DNA from: Paenibacillus dendrobii
GTDB taxonomy: Bacteria; Bacillota; Bacilli; Paenibacillales; Paenibacillaceae
NCBI RefSeq assembly: GCF_009807035.1
Contig: NZ_WUBI01000001.1
Location: 2,790,001-2,854,000 of the forward strand
Direction of reading: 5' to 3'
DNA: 64,000 nt
In this document: positions 19,435-28,502 of the stretch, in pieces
How positions within the stretch are numbered: position 1 is the stretch's first letter
How the letters are laid out: each line of letters begins with the position of its first letter
Notes under the pieces: model-generated
What the model was told of the DNA's origin: nothing
Database searches by the model: none
Seen by the model: the letters and a program-made list of their open reading frames with translations, nothing else
Translations under genes and position numbers: made by a program

Positions 19435-20112
19435 TCAGTGCTTGAATTTATTCAGTACCTCCTTGGCACTGCCCGGATCTGTTTTTTCATTTCCCCCTGA
19501 CCCTTTAAACTTCGATCCGTAATATCTCATCAGATCTACGGTCCTGATAAATTCCATTGGCTCTACCACTGCGGAATTGGCATTGGTGATAACATTCGAG
19601 CCATCCTTCAGCATGCCATTCAGCGGTGGCAGAGATAGCACGCGGTTTAAACCTACTGAGATCTTCCGCTGCAGGATCGAGTTCTGATAACTGATTTCCC
19701 CCTTCATTTCTGAAGAGACCATAGTACCGGAATGATTCAGTTTAAGAATGGGAAGTGCCCCGGTCGTCTCCTCAGTTCCCGGAAGAGCAACCGTTTGCTT
19801 TTTATCCGTCAATCCGCTCCAACCGAACAGTACACCTAGCATTCCGTCATCGCTCAGTCGCCAGTACAGCGAATCGTATTGCCCCTTCGCTACTGCCCCG
19901 GTTGCTGCCTCTTTATGGCTGTTGTCCCAGCTGTATGCCGAACGCTCCGCCACAGCGGAAGCCGTTTGATGAAGAAAGCTTTGCTGGTAAACGTATAGGC
20001 AGAAGAACAATAGAATCATCGTGACAAACAAAACGATGGGAAGTACGAGGGAAGCTTCGACCGTGAAGCTTCCCTCGGTTTTTCTTATGAAAGGCTTAAT
20101 CAAAGACTTCAT
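19435..20112 (-). CDS. TadE-like pseudopilin
   Basis: A 225-residue protein with N-terminal EGSFTVEASLVLPIVLFVTMIL, which is the TadE motif (Gly-x-x-x-x-Glu followed by a hydrophobic helix). The rest is a predicted extracytoplasmic domain without recognisable motifs. It overlaps the end of the Flp pilin gene by 17 bp, so the two are tightly linked. Processing by the CpaA-like peptidase encoded downstream is expected. Confidence 0.82.
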   Translation of the reverse strand: MKSLIKPFIRKTEGSFTVEASLVLPIVLFVTMILLFFCLYVYQQSFLHQTASAVAERSAYSWDNSHKEAATGAVAKGQYDSLYWRLSDDGMLGVLFGWSGLTDKKQTVALPGTEETTGALPILKLNHSGTMVSSEMKGEISYQNSILQRKISVGLNRVLSLPPLNGMLKDGSNVITNANSAVVEPMEFIRTVDLMRYYGSKFKGSGGNEKTDPGSAKEVLNKFKH

Positions 20113-20284
20113 CGCTTTTTTTATCCACTTTATTCAGTAATCTTTCCACGATCCGAAGTAGTTCCTTTCTAAACAACAACGCAATGATAATAATAACCGC
20201 AATAATCAAGATCATTTCCAGCATTCCCAATCCGTCTTCCTGCTTCCAAAACGCCTTCGTCTTAGCCCATGCCAATGTCAACAT
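20096..20284 (-). CDS. Flp-type pilin (Flp1-like)
   Basis: This 62-residue protein consists of a short basic leader, then the hydrophobic helix GMLEMILIIAVIIIIALLF with the Glu expected at position 5 of a type IV-like pilin, then a charged amphipathic tail. Length and layout fit the Flp1-type pilins of Gram-positive Tad loci. It sits directly after tadC and before the TadE-like gene. It is the probable major pilin of the locus. Confidence 0.82.
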   Translation of the reverse strand: MLTLAWAKTKAFWKQEDGLGMLEMILIIAVIIIIALLFRKELLRIVERLLNKVDKKSDEVFD

Positions 20285-20297
20285 ATCCTTTATCCTC

Positions 20298-21170
20298 CTA
20301 CATATTCATCATCATAAAAGCAGGTGTTCCTACAAGCACAATGACAATGACGAAGATGACCACCATCGGAAAGATCAGCTTGGAAGATGCCTGTTCTCCC
20401 CGTGTGCGCGTCACTGCCTTTCGTTTCTCCCACAAAACCCGGGACAGATCCGTGAGTGCCATCACAAAGTCGTTGCCGCCTCGCCTGAAGTTGAGCAGCA
20501 CGGTTGTCGTAAAGATCGACACCTCCTGCACCGCGCAGCGCTTGCTGAAGTTCTCGAAGGCTTGCTGGAAGGAGTATCCACCCTCCAGATCATCCGTCAT
20601 CTTGATCAGCTCGCGATACAGCGGATGCAGTTTCTCTTGTTTCTTTTGTTCTACGCAATGGGCGATCGCTTTTTGGACCGTCTCTCCGGCTCCAACCAAC
20701 AGGACGATCTTATTCAACATCTCGGGCAGCTCCAATAGAATATCTTGATCCCGCTTCTGCACCTTGCTGTGCAAATCCTTGATCATCGCTGCAGGCAGCA
20801 GTAAGCCTAACACCGCGCCGATCACCAGTCCCGTAATCTCTCCCATAGCCAACGTCAGCAAACAGCCCATCATGAGCAGAAGCCAGCTGTAGCACATCAT
20901 TTCGCCGACATATAAAAGCGTTTTTTCAGCGCTATGACGCTGCCCATTCAGCTTCTGCAGCGATCGCTGAATCTTGAAAAAAAACAGCGGAAACCGGGAT
21001 GTTACCTTCAGTCGGTCAAGTATGAGCAGCATAGGGGATACCAACGCCCTAAGCCGTAGTCCTTCCATCTGGAGCTTGGCAATACTCCGATACTTCGCGC
21101 CGCCAATCTGGTTCAGCACCACCCAACCTCCCGCCAGCAGAACCAGTACCACGACAGCCAACACATTCAT
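20298..21170 (-). CDS. tadC: TadC-like type II secretion F family protein
   Basis: A 290-residue inner-membrane platform protein of the GspF superfamily. It has an N-terminal helix, a paired helix region in the middle (MCYSWLLLMMGCLLTL and GLVIGAVLGLLLPAAM) and a C-terminal helix (LIFPMVVIFVIVIVLVGTPAF). The T2SF core is around LLELPEMLNKIVLLVGAGETVQKAI. It pairs with TadB to form the platform that couples the TadA ATPase to pilus assembly. Confidence 0.88.
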   Translation of the reverse strand: MNVLAVVVLVLLAGGWVVLNQIGGAKYRSIAKLQMEGLRLRALVSPMLLILDRLKVTSRFPLFFFKIQRSLQKLNGQRHSAEKTLLYVGEMMCYSWLLLMMGCLLTLAMGEITGLVIGAVLGLLLPAAMIKDLHSKVQKRDQDILLELPEMLNKIVLLVGAGETVQKAIAHCVEQKKQEKLHPLYRELIKMTDDLEGGYSFQQAFENFSKRCAVQEVSIFTTTVLLNFRRGGNDFVMALTDLSRVLWEKRKAVTRTRGEQASSKLIFPMVVIFVIVIVLVGTPAFMMMNM

Positions 21171-21182
21171 AGGTTCACCCCG

Positions 21183-22055
21183 TCAAATTTTGATGTTCAT
21201 GATCTTGATGATCCATACCAAGCAGCCCGTAAGCCCAAGCAGAGCAAAAGTAGAAATGACCATCCCCATGCCGCTGAACATCGGCTTCATATAATCGGCT
21301 GAAGTCAGGTTCATGAACACCAGCATCAGGATGGGAGCTGCGAGCAGCGCCTTCGATTCGAATTTCTTCTGAGCAACGAGAACGGCTATCTCCTGCTGGA
21401 TATCCAGTTTCTCGCCTATAATCGAAGAAGTTCTACGTATAACCTCTACCAGATCTCCTCCAGTCCTCTTACAGGTGGAGAACACATCCGCAAAGTTCGT
21501 TATATCCTCCATATCCGCCCGCCGGCTGAAATCATTCAGCGCATCTTCAATGGGTTCCCCATACTCCATGCGCGCGCAAATGATAGACAGTTCCGTGATC
21601 AGATCATTTTCCGCATCCGGATCGAGCATACGCAAATCCTGAATCGCTTCCCGAAATCCGTTTTCCACCGAACGGCCAGCAGATAACGAGGAGGATAGCG
21701 AATAAAGCGCCTGTTTAAAATGAAGATTCAGCGCCATACGTCTTCGCTGCAGCATATGTTTTCTCCAAAAACGGGGAATCAGCATGCCAGCGAAGGATAG
21801 GACAAACGCAATGATCCATTGATGATAGAACAGATAACCGATTCCAAAGAAGAGAGCAGCTCCGCAACCAATGCACATCCACCGCTGAAATCCGCTTAAC
21901 GCATACACGCTATAGTCGGGAAGCAGCCTCTTCCCATCCGACTTTTCCTTATTCCCCTGACGATTTCGCTGCGATAATCTGCGTTCCCCGGCCGCTATTT
22001 CCTGAGTGCGGGAACGGGGATCTTTCTGTTCCGATAATGATGCTCCTATCCTCAT
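21183..22055 (-). CDS. tadB: TadB-like type II secretion F family protein
   Basis: A 290-residue membrane protein. A basic N-terminal tail is followed by two helices (about 55-90), a cytoplasmic T2SF domain with FKQALYSLSSSLSAGRSVENGF, and two C-terminal helices. The TadB order of helices relative to the T2SF domain fits. Its start overlaps the tadA stop by 4 bp, indicating coupled translation. Confidence 0.88.
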   Translation of the reverse strand: MRIGASLSEQKDPRSRTQEIAAGERRLSQRNRQGNKEKSDGKRLLPDYSVYALSGFQRWMCIGCGAALFFGIGYLFYHQWIIAFVLSFAGMLIPRFWRKHMLQRRRMALNLHFKQALYSLSSSLSAGRSVENGFREAIQDLRMLDPDAENDLITELSIICARMEYGEPIEDALNDFSRRADMEDITNFADVFSTCKRTGGDLVEVIRRTSSIIGEKLDIQQEIAVLVAQKKFESKALLAAPILMLVFMNLTSADYMKPMFSGMGMVISTFALLGLTGCLVWIIKIMNIKI

Positions 22056-23299
22056 AAAGCCACCTCCCCAATGGGAGGAGACACCGCATCATTCAGTCCC
22101 GCCATTCGCAGCTTATCCTGTTTCTTCAGCGCTCCTTGCGGCTTCAGCTGTCCGACGACCTTTCCGTCCTTTTCCCCCGTTTCCATGAACTTATAGAGTG
22201 GATTTAAAATCACTTCTCCGTTCTCCATACCAACCACCTCGCTAATCTCGACCACCCTCCGCGATCTGTCCCGAAGTCTGGTTAGATGAACGAAAATATC
22301 GATCGCAGAACTGATTTGCTGTCGGACCACGGCGATTGGCAAATCCGCTCCGCTGAGTACCATTGTCTCCAGTCGGCTGATCATATCCCTGGTGCTGTTT
22401 GCATGTCCGGTGGATAATGATCCGTCATGGCCCGTGTTCATCGCCTGCAGCATGTCAAGCGCTTCACTTCCGCGTACTTCCCCGACCACAATTCGGTTCG
22501 GACGCATCCGCAGCGAAGAGCGAATCAGATCCCGGATCGCGATCTCCCCCTTTCCCTCCGTGTTCGCATTGCGCGTCTCCATGGAAACCAGGTTCGGTAC
22601 GGTCTGAATCTGCAGCTCCGCCGAATCCTCAATGGTTATGATTCGCTCATCCGCAGGAATAAACTGGGACAAAGCATTCAGGAAGGTGGTTTTGCCGGAG
22701 CCCGTCCCTCCGCTGATAAAGATGTTGTATTTGCCTGCGACCAGCTTTTGCAGAAAGCGTGACGCTTCCTCCCCGAGGGCCCCCCGCCGAACCAAATCAT
22801 CCATGGTCATCGGCTTTTCAGGAAACTTCCGGATAGTCATCGTCGGTCCTTTCAATGCAATCGGCGGAAGAACAATGTTGACGCGGGAGCCATCCTTCAG
22901 GCGTGCATCCACGATAGGCGAAGATTCGTTTACGACACGGTTTACGCCGGAGACGATCGTCTGAATGATATCCTCCAGCCTGGTTTGGGATTCAAACGCC
23001 ATCGGAAGCTTTGACACTTCGCCATTTTGCTCTATGAAAATATCTTGATGGCTGTTGATCATAATTTCCGTAATGGCCGGATCATCGACAAGAGGCTGCA
23101 AAATATCAAGCCCCCGAAACGAATCATAGATGCGCCGAACAAGCTTTCTTTTCTCTGATGCCGTCAGATCAAGCAGTTCACGCTTGCTAAAGACGGTGCG
23201 TTCGATATAGTCCATCAGCTCATGATTGTCCAGAACCGAAGTTACATCCAATCCGGATCTCACTTCTCCACGCAGCTGCCTGAACAGTTCTTCATCCAT
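22052..23299 (-). CDS. tadA: Tad pilus assembly ATPase (CpaF family)
   Basis: The 415-residue protein is a type II/IV secretion ATPase. Walker A is GGTGSGKTT at residues 197-205. The Asp box ITIEDSAELQ, Walker B VVGEVRGSEALDMLQAM and His box GHDGSLSTGHANS are intact. CpaF members energise assembly of Flp pili. It overlaps the CpaE-like gene by 8 bp and tadB by 4 bp. Confidence 0.94.
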   Translation of the reverse strand: MDEELFRQLRGEVRSGLDVTSVLDNHELMDYIERTVFSKRELLDLTASEKRKLVRRIYDSFRGLDILQPLVDDPAITEIMINSHQDIFIEQNGEVSKLPMAFESQTRLEDIIQTIVSGVNRVVNESSPIVDARLKDGSRVNIVLPPIALKGPTMTIRKFPEKPMTMDDLVRRGALGEEASRFLQKLVAGKYNIFISGGTGSGKTTFLNALSQFIPADERIITIEDSAELQIQTVPNLVSMETRNANTEGKGEIAIRDLIRSSLRMRPNRIVVGEVRGSEALDMLQAMNTGHDGSLSTGHANSTRDMISRLETMVLSGADLPIAVVRQQISSAIDIFVHLTRLRDRSRRVVEISEVVGMENGEVILNPLYKFMETGEKDGKVVGQLKPQGALKKQDKLRMAGLNDAVSPPIGEVAL

Positions 23300-24440
23300 A
23301 TGCCCTCACCCCGCTTCCCCCTGGCAGATCATCGCCCAGCAATTCCCGGCAGAGCTTCAGAATATCGCGCTGAAAAATCGGCGAGCTCAACAGCAGTTCC
23401 TCGTTGCTGCTCTGCTTCCAGGAGGGGATGTATGGTAGAACTCCGTCAATGTTCGGTATCGCTTCGGGCAGCGGATTGGCGAGCTCGCCTACAAAACGGT
23501 TGACGATAAACCGGCTCTTCGCACACCATTCGGCGAAATTTCCGGGATTGCCACGTTCCAAATAAGACAGCTGCTGACCGCTCTTGAACATATGAATCAG
23601 GTCATCCAGGAGAATCCATACGAGGTGCCTGCATCCTTCCATGACCGCAGCCGTCCGCTCGTTCAATCCGGAATCCGTATCGACGATAACGACATCGTAA
23701 CTGCCGCTTCGCGACAGCATATCCATGAGTCTGAGCACATCGGCTTTGCCTAATTGAAGGATCTCATTCCGGTTATGGACCGGTTCAAACCAATCGCATT
23801 TCATCGCCGGATGACTGACGACAAAGGATTCCAAAGGGATCGCTTCAGAACTTTTCATTTCGGCCGCCGCCTTCATTTCATACAGCAGCTGGGGAAGCCT
23901 CTGGGCATCCTCGGCCTTCCGGTTCTGTCTTGAAAAGACCGCGCTGCTGTTCAATGCCTCCAGATTCAGATAAAATACGGAAAGTCCCATCCCGCCGAGC
24001 TGCTTGGCCATATTGACTGCAGCCGTCGTTTTCCCGCTTCCGCCTACCGCAGATACAAAACCTATGGTTAGTGCGCCTTCTCCCCTCTGCTCAGCGATTC
24101 TGGCACGGCTCCCGTCTTTTTGACAGGCTTGAAGCACGGCGCCGAGCAATTCCGGAAGCGGCTGATATTTTGCCAGCTCGGCAGCTGGATCACCGCCAGA
24201 ACCGAGCCGCTTCCAGGGGCATGCCGCTTCTTCATTCCGGAGCCAGGGCTCCAGCAGTTCGCCGTCCCCAACGACCAGATCCGGCCGTTCGTCACCGCTC
24301 ATATACTCCAAAAAAGATTCCGTCCGCGTAAATCCGATGATTCTCAATCTATCGCCAAATTCGCTTGCATGAACGTAGTGAAGCAGCGCCTCCAAATATT
24401 GCGGCTCTTTGACGGCCAGAACTACCTTGTACGTCAACAT
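23292..24440 (-). CDS. CpaE/MinD-like ATPase of the Tad locus
   Basis: The longest frame starts at 24497, but that ATG lies inside the stem of a terminator. Realistic starts are ATG 24452 or 24440; I use 24440, with a GGGGG tract 12 bp upstream. The roughly 382-residue product has an N-terminal receiver-like domain (VVLAVKEPQYLEALLHYV, PDLVVGDGEL) and a C-terminal ParA/MinD-type domain. The latter has the deviant Walker A VGGSGKTTAA and a VIVDTDSGLN strand. CpaE-type proteins position the pilus apparatus. It is the first gene of the operon. Confidence 0.82.
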   Translation of the reverse strand: MLTYKVVLAVKEPQYLEALLHYVHASEFGDRLRIIGFTRTESFLEYMSGDERPDLVVGDGELLEPWLRNEEAACPWKRLGSGGDPAAELAKYQPLPELLGAVLQACQKDGSRARIAEQRGEGALTIGFVSAVGGSGKTTAAVNMAKQLGGMGLSVFYLNLEALNSSAVFSRQNRKAEDAQRLPQLLYEMKAAAEMKSSEAIPLESFVVSHPAMKCDWFEPVHNRNEILQLGKADVLRLMDMLSRSGSYDVVIVDTDSGLNERTAAVMEGCRHLVWILLDDLIHMFKSGQQLSYLERGNPGNFAEWCAKSRFIVNRFVGELANPLPEAIPNIDGVLPYIPSWKQSSNEELLLSSPIFQRDILKLCRELLGDDLPGGSGVRAYG

Positions 24441-24470
24441 GAGGCTCTTCATCCCCCATTTCTCTGCATG

Positions 24471-24521
24471 AAAAAAAGCACCGTTCAACAGCCGCATGAT
24501 GCGGCTGAAGAAACGGTGCTT
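24471..24521 (-). terminator. Strong hairpin plus U-run in the leader of the Tad operon
   Basis: AAGCACCGTT at 24476-24485 pairs with AACGGTGCTT at 24512-24521. An inner CAGCCGCAT/ATGCGGCTG stem extends it, and seven T residues follow on the minus strand (24477-24471). It ends about 19-30 bp before the usable starts of the CpaE-like gene, leaving no room for a promoter in between. It therefore acts either as the terminator of the upstream gene or, given the promoter upstream of it, as an attenuator. Confidence 0.88.
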
Positions 24522-24555
24522 CCGTTATCAGCTTGATTTACTTAATTAGGAATTT

Positions 24556-24584
24556 ATCATATCCCGTAATGAAAAACAATACAA
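24556..24584 (-). promoter_or_regulatory. Candidate sigma-A promoter of the Tad operon
   Basis: On the minus strand TTGTAT (24584-24579), a 17-bp spacer and TATGAT (24561-24556) match the sigma-A consensus well. The predicted start near 24549 gives a leader of about 110 nt that contains the terminator at 24521-24471. ACAAT-N4-ATTGT overlaps the -35 box and could be an operator. Confidence 0.7.
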
Positions 24585-24646
24585 ATTGTGTAAAATATCG
24601 ACAAATAATACATGACATGCTTTGGAGCATACCGTTCACCCAATAT

Positions 24647-25078
24647 TTAAGACAAGAAACGTTTCCGAAGCTCAGGGGTCGGGAGCATGCACTGCTCTTC
24701 CTTGCCGAACCAGCGGTAACGGTTGCGGGCGACGTAGCGATATAACCTGTCGCGCAGCGGCCGGGGAACAAAAGCAAAGGCATAAAGCAGCGGCCAAGGC
24801 ATCTTCATTTGACGAAAAATACGCAGCACTGCCGCCGAGCGGACATAATAATGACCGTTTTCGATCAGCACAACGGTATCCACCTCATCCACGGGCAGTC
24901 CACCCTTTTCCAATAGTTCGATGCCAATATCGGATTGCAGGGAAGCGAATTGGAACCTCGCACGAGGATCTCGCTCAATGATAAAACGCGTAAGTCCCTG
25001 GCATAAATGGCATACCCCATCGATTAGTACGATTCCTTCATAGCCGTTTTCCCCACGTCTGTGCTTATCCTTGGTCAT
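24647..25078 (-). CDS. Thiol-disulfide oxidoreductase DCC family (DUF393)
   Basis: The ATG at 25078 follows AGGAGGTG at ideal spacing, so I reject the longer frame to 25132. The 143-residue product has the DCC-type motif DGVCHLC (Cys23 and Cys26) next to a thioredoxin-like start. It then shows the family features RFQFASLQSD and LLYAFAFVPRPLRDRLYRYVARNRYRWFG, quoted here in part. The cellular substrate is unknown. It lies upstream of the Tad promoter and is transcribed separately. Confidence 0.88.
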   Translation of the reverse strand: MTKDKHRRGENGYEGIVLIDGVCHLCQGLTRFIIERDPRARFQFASLQSDIGIELLEKGGLPVDEVDTVVLIENGHYYVRSAAVLRIFRQMKMPWPLLYAFAFVPRPLRDRLYRYVARNRYRWFGKEEQCMLPTPELRKRFLS

Positions 25079-25175
25079 AGAGCGCACCTCCTGACTCAAG
25101 TATCCGATTCCCTGCTCAGAAAAGCAAGCCATCCATTAACGAAAAGGGCTTCCGTAATTCATCCCGAACATAAAG

Positions 25176-25202
25176 AAAAAAGCCCGGGTAACTTCCCGCG
25201 CC
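25176..25202 (-). terminator. Probable terminator of the small Cys-rich gene
   Basis: A short imperfect stem (CGCGGG with CCCGGGC, one mismatch) is followed on the minus strand by TTTTTTC. It lies just after the gene ending at 25223. Confidence 0.55.
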
Positions 25203-25222
25203 TGTATCTTTGGTTCGACAGA

Positions 25223-25507
25223 TTACTTGGCAGCAGCCAAAGCTTTGTCGATCCATTGGTTCTCTTCGATTTGCTGAGTCAGCTCGCCTTTGTAGCTCTC
25301 GATGCATTTGCAAATGAAATCTTTGCGGCATACTGGGCAAGGTGTCTTTTGCAATCGGCTGATGTTTGTCATTTTCCATTCCGGATAACGGCTATAGAAC
25401 ACGCGGCAAACGGTTCCGTCAGCCAGATCAAGAATGAATTCATACAATCCGCTTTGTTCGTTGCTGCTGGCTTCCTTCATGTTCGAAATCACTGGTCTGT
25501 AAGACAT
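25223..25507 (-). CDS. Small conserved protein with CPVC/CKC zinc-type motif
   Basis: The ATG at 25507 has GGGTGAT just upstream; longer frames to 25573 lack a site. The 94-residue product is soluble. It has one motif of note: CPVCRKDFICKC, four cysteines spaced as in a small zinc-binding knuckle, near residue 57. No transmembrane segment is seen. I do not recognise a named family. It is transcribed separately, with its own terminator. Confidence 0.6.
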   Translation of the reverse strand: MSYRPVISNMKEASSNEQSGLYEFILDLADGTVCRVFYSRYPEWKMTNISRLQKTPCPVCRKDFICKCIESYKGELTQQIEENQWIDKALAAAK

Positions 25508-25644
25508 ATGCATCACCCGTCTATATAAATTTCTTGTCTTGAAACAAAAATCATGTATCAAGTACCTAGACATATTAAAGAATTTTAAACTTCATGTCAA
25601 TAAAAGGTTATGTCAATTTGTCTTCCGCTATACAGTTTGGACCC

Positions 25645-25684
25645 AAAAAAGCCGGCCGGATGGCCTCCATCCGGTACCGGCTTT
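25645..25684 (-). terminator. Terminator of ohr
   Basis: A long near-perfect stem (AAAGCCGG-CCGGATGG with CCATCCGG-TACCGGCTTT, 3-nt loop) spans 25648-25684, followed on the minus strand by TTTTTT. Confidence 0.92.
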
Positions 25685-25722
25685 CATTTTGGAATTATTT
25701 TAATTCATATGGATTGCATCCA

Positions 25723-26142
25723 TTACACCACGTTCAGCTCCACATCAATGTTGCCGCGTGTTGCCTTGGAATACGGACAGAATTCATGGGCCTTCTTGGC
25801 AAGATCCTCCGCCTTGGAACGTTCAATGCCCGGCAATTTAATGTCCATTCGAACCGCCAATCGGAATCCGCCGTCGCTCTCGTCTTTTCCAATCATTACA
25901 TTAGAGTTAATCTCCACGTCATGAAGAGATACGCCTTCCTTACGCGCAATGTTAGCGAGAGCACTTTCATAGCAGGCTCCATAACCGGCAGCAAAAAGCT
26001 GCTCGGGGTTCGTGCCGCTGCCGCCTGAGCCTCCAAGCTCTTTGGGCATGCTGAGATCATGCTTCAGGACACCGTCGGATGATGTGACCGAACCTTCACG
26101 TCCACCACGTACTGTTGTTGTAGCTGTGTATAGTGCTTCCAT
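25723..26142 (-). CDS. ohr: Organic hydroperoxide resistance protein (OsmC/Ohr family)
   Basis: AAAAAGGAG precedes the ATG at 26142. The 139-residue protein has both redox cysteines in the Ohr context: GYGACYESAL (Cys57) and FCPYSKATRGNIDVEL (Cys122). Ohr proteins reduce organic peroxides using lipoylated partners and are usually repressed by OhrR. No ohrR is adjacent. An OhrR-type operator was looked for upstream but not clearly found. It is divergent from mntH. Confidence 0.92.
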   Translation of the reverse strand: MEALYTATTTVRGGREGSVTSSDGVLKHDLSMPKELGGSGGSGTNPEQLFAAGYGACYESALANIARKEGVSLHDVEINSNVMIGKDESDGGFRLAVRMDIKLPGIERSKAEDLAKKAHEFCPYSKATRGNIDVELNVV

Positions 26143-26394
26143 CTTCACCGTCTCCTTTTTCCTGAAAATAACCTACCCCTTTCATTAAAGCTAACAGCCT
26201 CATTTGAAACGGTAAAAAGGATTTCGTCCGAAATACGCGGCACCTTGAGAAATATAACAGCATGAAAAACAGTCATTTTCAACGAAGTTTCATATCTACA
26301 TAAAAGTTTCCCCATACAAACATATTTGAGTGAGTACAATGAATAGTAAGCTGTTTAATATAAAAGAATAACCGTAACAAGGTGCGTGATATAG

Positions 26395-27744
26395 ATGAAA
26401 GACACCGGAAATATGGATCCCAAGAAAACAGAAACATGGGCCAAACCCGAGGAACGGTCATCGCTCTCTGAGCTGAACCATTCCATGAAGGTTCCGCTAC
26501 AGGGGTCTACGTTCCGGAAATTTCTCGCGTTCGTGGGCCCTGGTTACCTTGTCGCCGTCGGCTATATGGATCCGGGCAATTGGGCGACCGATATTGCCGG
26601 CGGTGCCCAATTCGGATACTCCCTGCTGGCTGTCATCCTGCTGTCCAATCTGATGGCCGTGCTGCTCCAATCGCTTGCGAGCAAGCTCGGCATCGTCACT
26701 GGGCATGATCTGGCTCAGGCCTGCCGCAACCAGTACAACAGACCTGTTACGATAGGTTTATGGATATTGTGCGAGCTTGCGATCGCAGCCTGTGACCTGG
26801 CCGAAGTCATTGGCTCAGCCATCGCGCTGAAGCTTCTATTCGGTATACCGCTGCTGTACGGCGTGTTGATTACGGCACTGGACGTCCTGTTGATACTGCT
26901 CTTGCAGCACAAAGGGTTCCGTGCTATCGAAACCCTCGTCATCGTGCTCGTTTTGACGATCGGCGCATGTTTTGCAGTTGACTTGTATCTGGCAAAACCC
27001 GACGCAGGAAGCATCTTCGCCGGTTTTATTCCGACAGCCGACCTGATCACTGATCATCAGAAGCTGTACATTGCCATTGCGATCCTCGGCGCTACCGTCA
27101 TGCCGCATAATCTGTACCTGCACTCATCGATCGTGCAAACCAGGCAATATGAAAATACCGAGAAGGGCAAACGTCAAGCCATCCGTTTTTCCGCTTGGGA
27201 TTCCACCATCGCCCTGACCCTGGCGCTGTTCATTAATGCAGCCATCCTGATCGTCTCGGCAGCCACGTTTCACAAGGCAGGCATGACCCAAGTCGCCGAA
27301 ATCAGCGATGCTTACCACATGCTGACGCCGCTTGTGGGTACGACGCTTGCGAGTATATTGTTTGCCGTCGCGCTGCTTGCCTCCGGACAGAATTCAACGC
27401 TGACAGGCACCCTGGCAGGACAGATCGTCATGGAAGGCTTCCTGGACATCAAGCTCCCTCCTTGGCTGCGCCGGCTGATTACCAGACTGATTGCAATCAT
27501 CCCAGCGGTCATTGTGACCATCATTGCCGGGGAAAAGGGTACGGAGGAGCTGCTGATACTCAGCCAGGTTATCCTGTCTCTTCAGCTCCCGTTTGCGGTC
27601 ATCCCTTTAGTCAAATTTACTGGGGACAAACAGCTGATGGGTAAATTCGTCAACGCAGCCTGGGTGAAAATTCTCGCCTGGAGCGTTTCTGCCATCATCG
27701 TTGTGCTGAACCTGTTTCTTATTTATCAAACATTTACAGGCTGA
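26395..27744 (+). CDS. mntH: Nramp-family divalent metal transporter
   Basis: The 449-residue protein has the metal-site signatures of MntH: DPGN at residues 59-62 and the MPHN motif in [14 protein letters not shown]. About eleven hydrophobic segments are present. MntH imports Mn(II), and Fe(II), with protons. AAGGTG precedes the ATG. No Mn riboswitch or obvious MntR box was seen in the 250-bp upstream gap. A bidirectional terminator separates it from the converging kdpC. Confidence 0.93.
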   Translation: MKDTGNMDPKKTETWAKPEERSSLSELNHSMKVPLQGSTFRKFLAFVGPGYLVAVGYMDPGNWATDIAGGAQFGYSLLAVILLSNLMAVLLQSLASKLGIVTGHDLAQACRNQYNRPVTIGLWILCELAIAACDLAEVIGSAIALKLLFGIPLLYGVLITALDVLLILLLQHKGFRAIETLVIVLVLTIGACFAVDLYLAKPDAGSIFAGFIPTADLITDHQKLYIAIAILGATVMPHNLYLHSSIVQTRQYENTEKGKRQAIRFSAWDSTIALTLALFINAAILIVSAATFHKAGMTQVAEISDAYHMLTPLVGTTLASILFAVALLASGQNSTLTGTLAGQIVMEGFLDIKLPPWLRRLITRLIAIIPAVIVTIIAGEKGTEELLILSQVILSLQLPFAVIPLVKFTGDKQLMGKFVNAAWVKILAWSVSAIIVVLNLFLIYQTFTG

Positions 27745-27760
27745 CTTCAGCCCCTATGCC

Positions 27761-27798
27761 AAAATCCGCATGCGTCCAAAGACGTCATGCGGATTTTT
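27761..27798. terminator. Bidirectional terminator between mntH and kdpC
   Basis: AAAATCCGCATG pairs with CATGCGGATTTTT around a short loop, with A and T runs on both flanks. It can stop transcription of mntH (+) and of the kdp operon (-). Confidence 0.88.
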
Positions 27799-27827
27799 AT
27801 CATTTCAAACCATTTTCTCGTGGCGCA

Positions 27828-28436
27828 CTACTTGCTCCCAAGCTCCTGGAGAGCCAGATTCAACTTGAGCACATTCACTCTTTTCTCGCCGAACACGCCA
27901 AGATCGCGTCCTTCAACGTTCTGATCCACCAGCTGCTTCAGCTGGTCCTCCGGAATATGGCGCAGCGCGCTGATCCGAGGAATTTGGACCTCAGCAGAGG
28001 CAGGCGTAATATGCGGATCCAGCCCGGAACCCGAGTTCGTGATCAGATCGACAGGCAGCTCGCTGACAGGCACTTTCGGGTTCTCTTTCTCCCACTGCGC
28101 GATCGAGTCCTTGACCCGCTTCAGCAGCTCAGGATTCGACGGGGCATAGTTGTTCGAGCCCGAACCTGCGCCATCGTTGTCGATGCTTGAGACCCGTCCT
28201 TGGAAAAACGCGGGATCGGTAAAGGTCTGCCCGATGAGCTCCGAGCCCACCGGCTGTCCCGAGGCATCCTTGACCATGCTTCCGTTCGCTTGATGGGGAA
28301 AAATCAGCTGAGCCAGCCCCGTGCTTGCCAGCGGATAGGCAATACCGCAAATCACGATAAACAACAAGCTCGAGCGCAGTGCTATCAGCCAAATGGAACC
28401 ATGCGACACATCTTCGAATTTCGCCGTCGTCTTCAT
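27828..28436 (-). CDS. kdpC: Potassium-transporting ATPase KdpC subunit
   Basis: The 202-residue protein has a single N-terminal transmembrane helix (ALRSSLLFIVICGIAYPLAST) and the KdpC motifs GSELIGQ, FQGRVSS, NYAPSNPEL and SGLDPHI. KdpC helps assemble and stabilise the pump and raises its ATP affinity. It is the last gene of kdpFABC, 66 bp after kdpB. Confidence 0.95.
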   Translation of the reverse strand: MKTTAKFEDVSHGSIWLIALRSSLLFIVICGIAYPLASTGLAQLIFPHQANGSMVKDASGQPVGSELIGQTFTDPAFFQGRVSSIDNDGAGSGSNNYAPSNPELLKRVKDSIAQWEKENPKVPVSELPVDLITNSGSGLDPHITPASAEVQIPRISALRHIPEDQLKQLVDQNVEGRDLGVFGEKRVNVLKLNLALQELGSK

Positions 28437-28502
28437 TGTATATCATCCTTTTTCATAATCTTGTTTTTGGGGACTCGCCCCTTCTCTCTATGGGTCATAA
28501 TC

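Noticed and set aside
26145..26339. A 64-residue minus-strand frame upstream of ohr
   Set aside because: No ribosome binding site or motif; it covers the probable promoter region of ohr.
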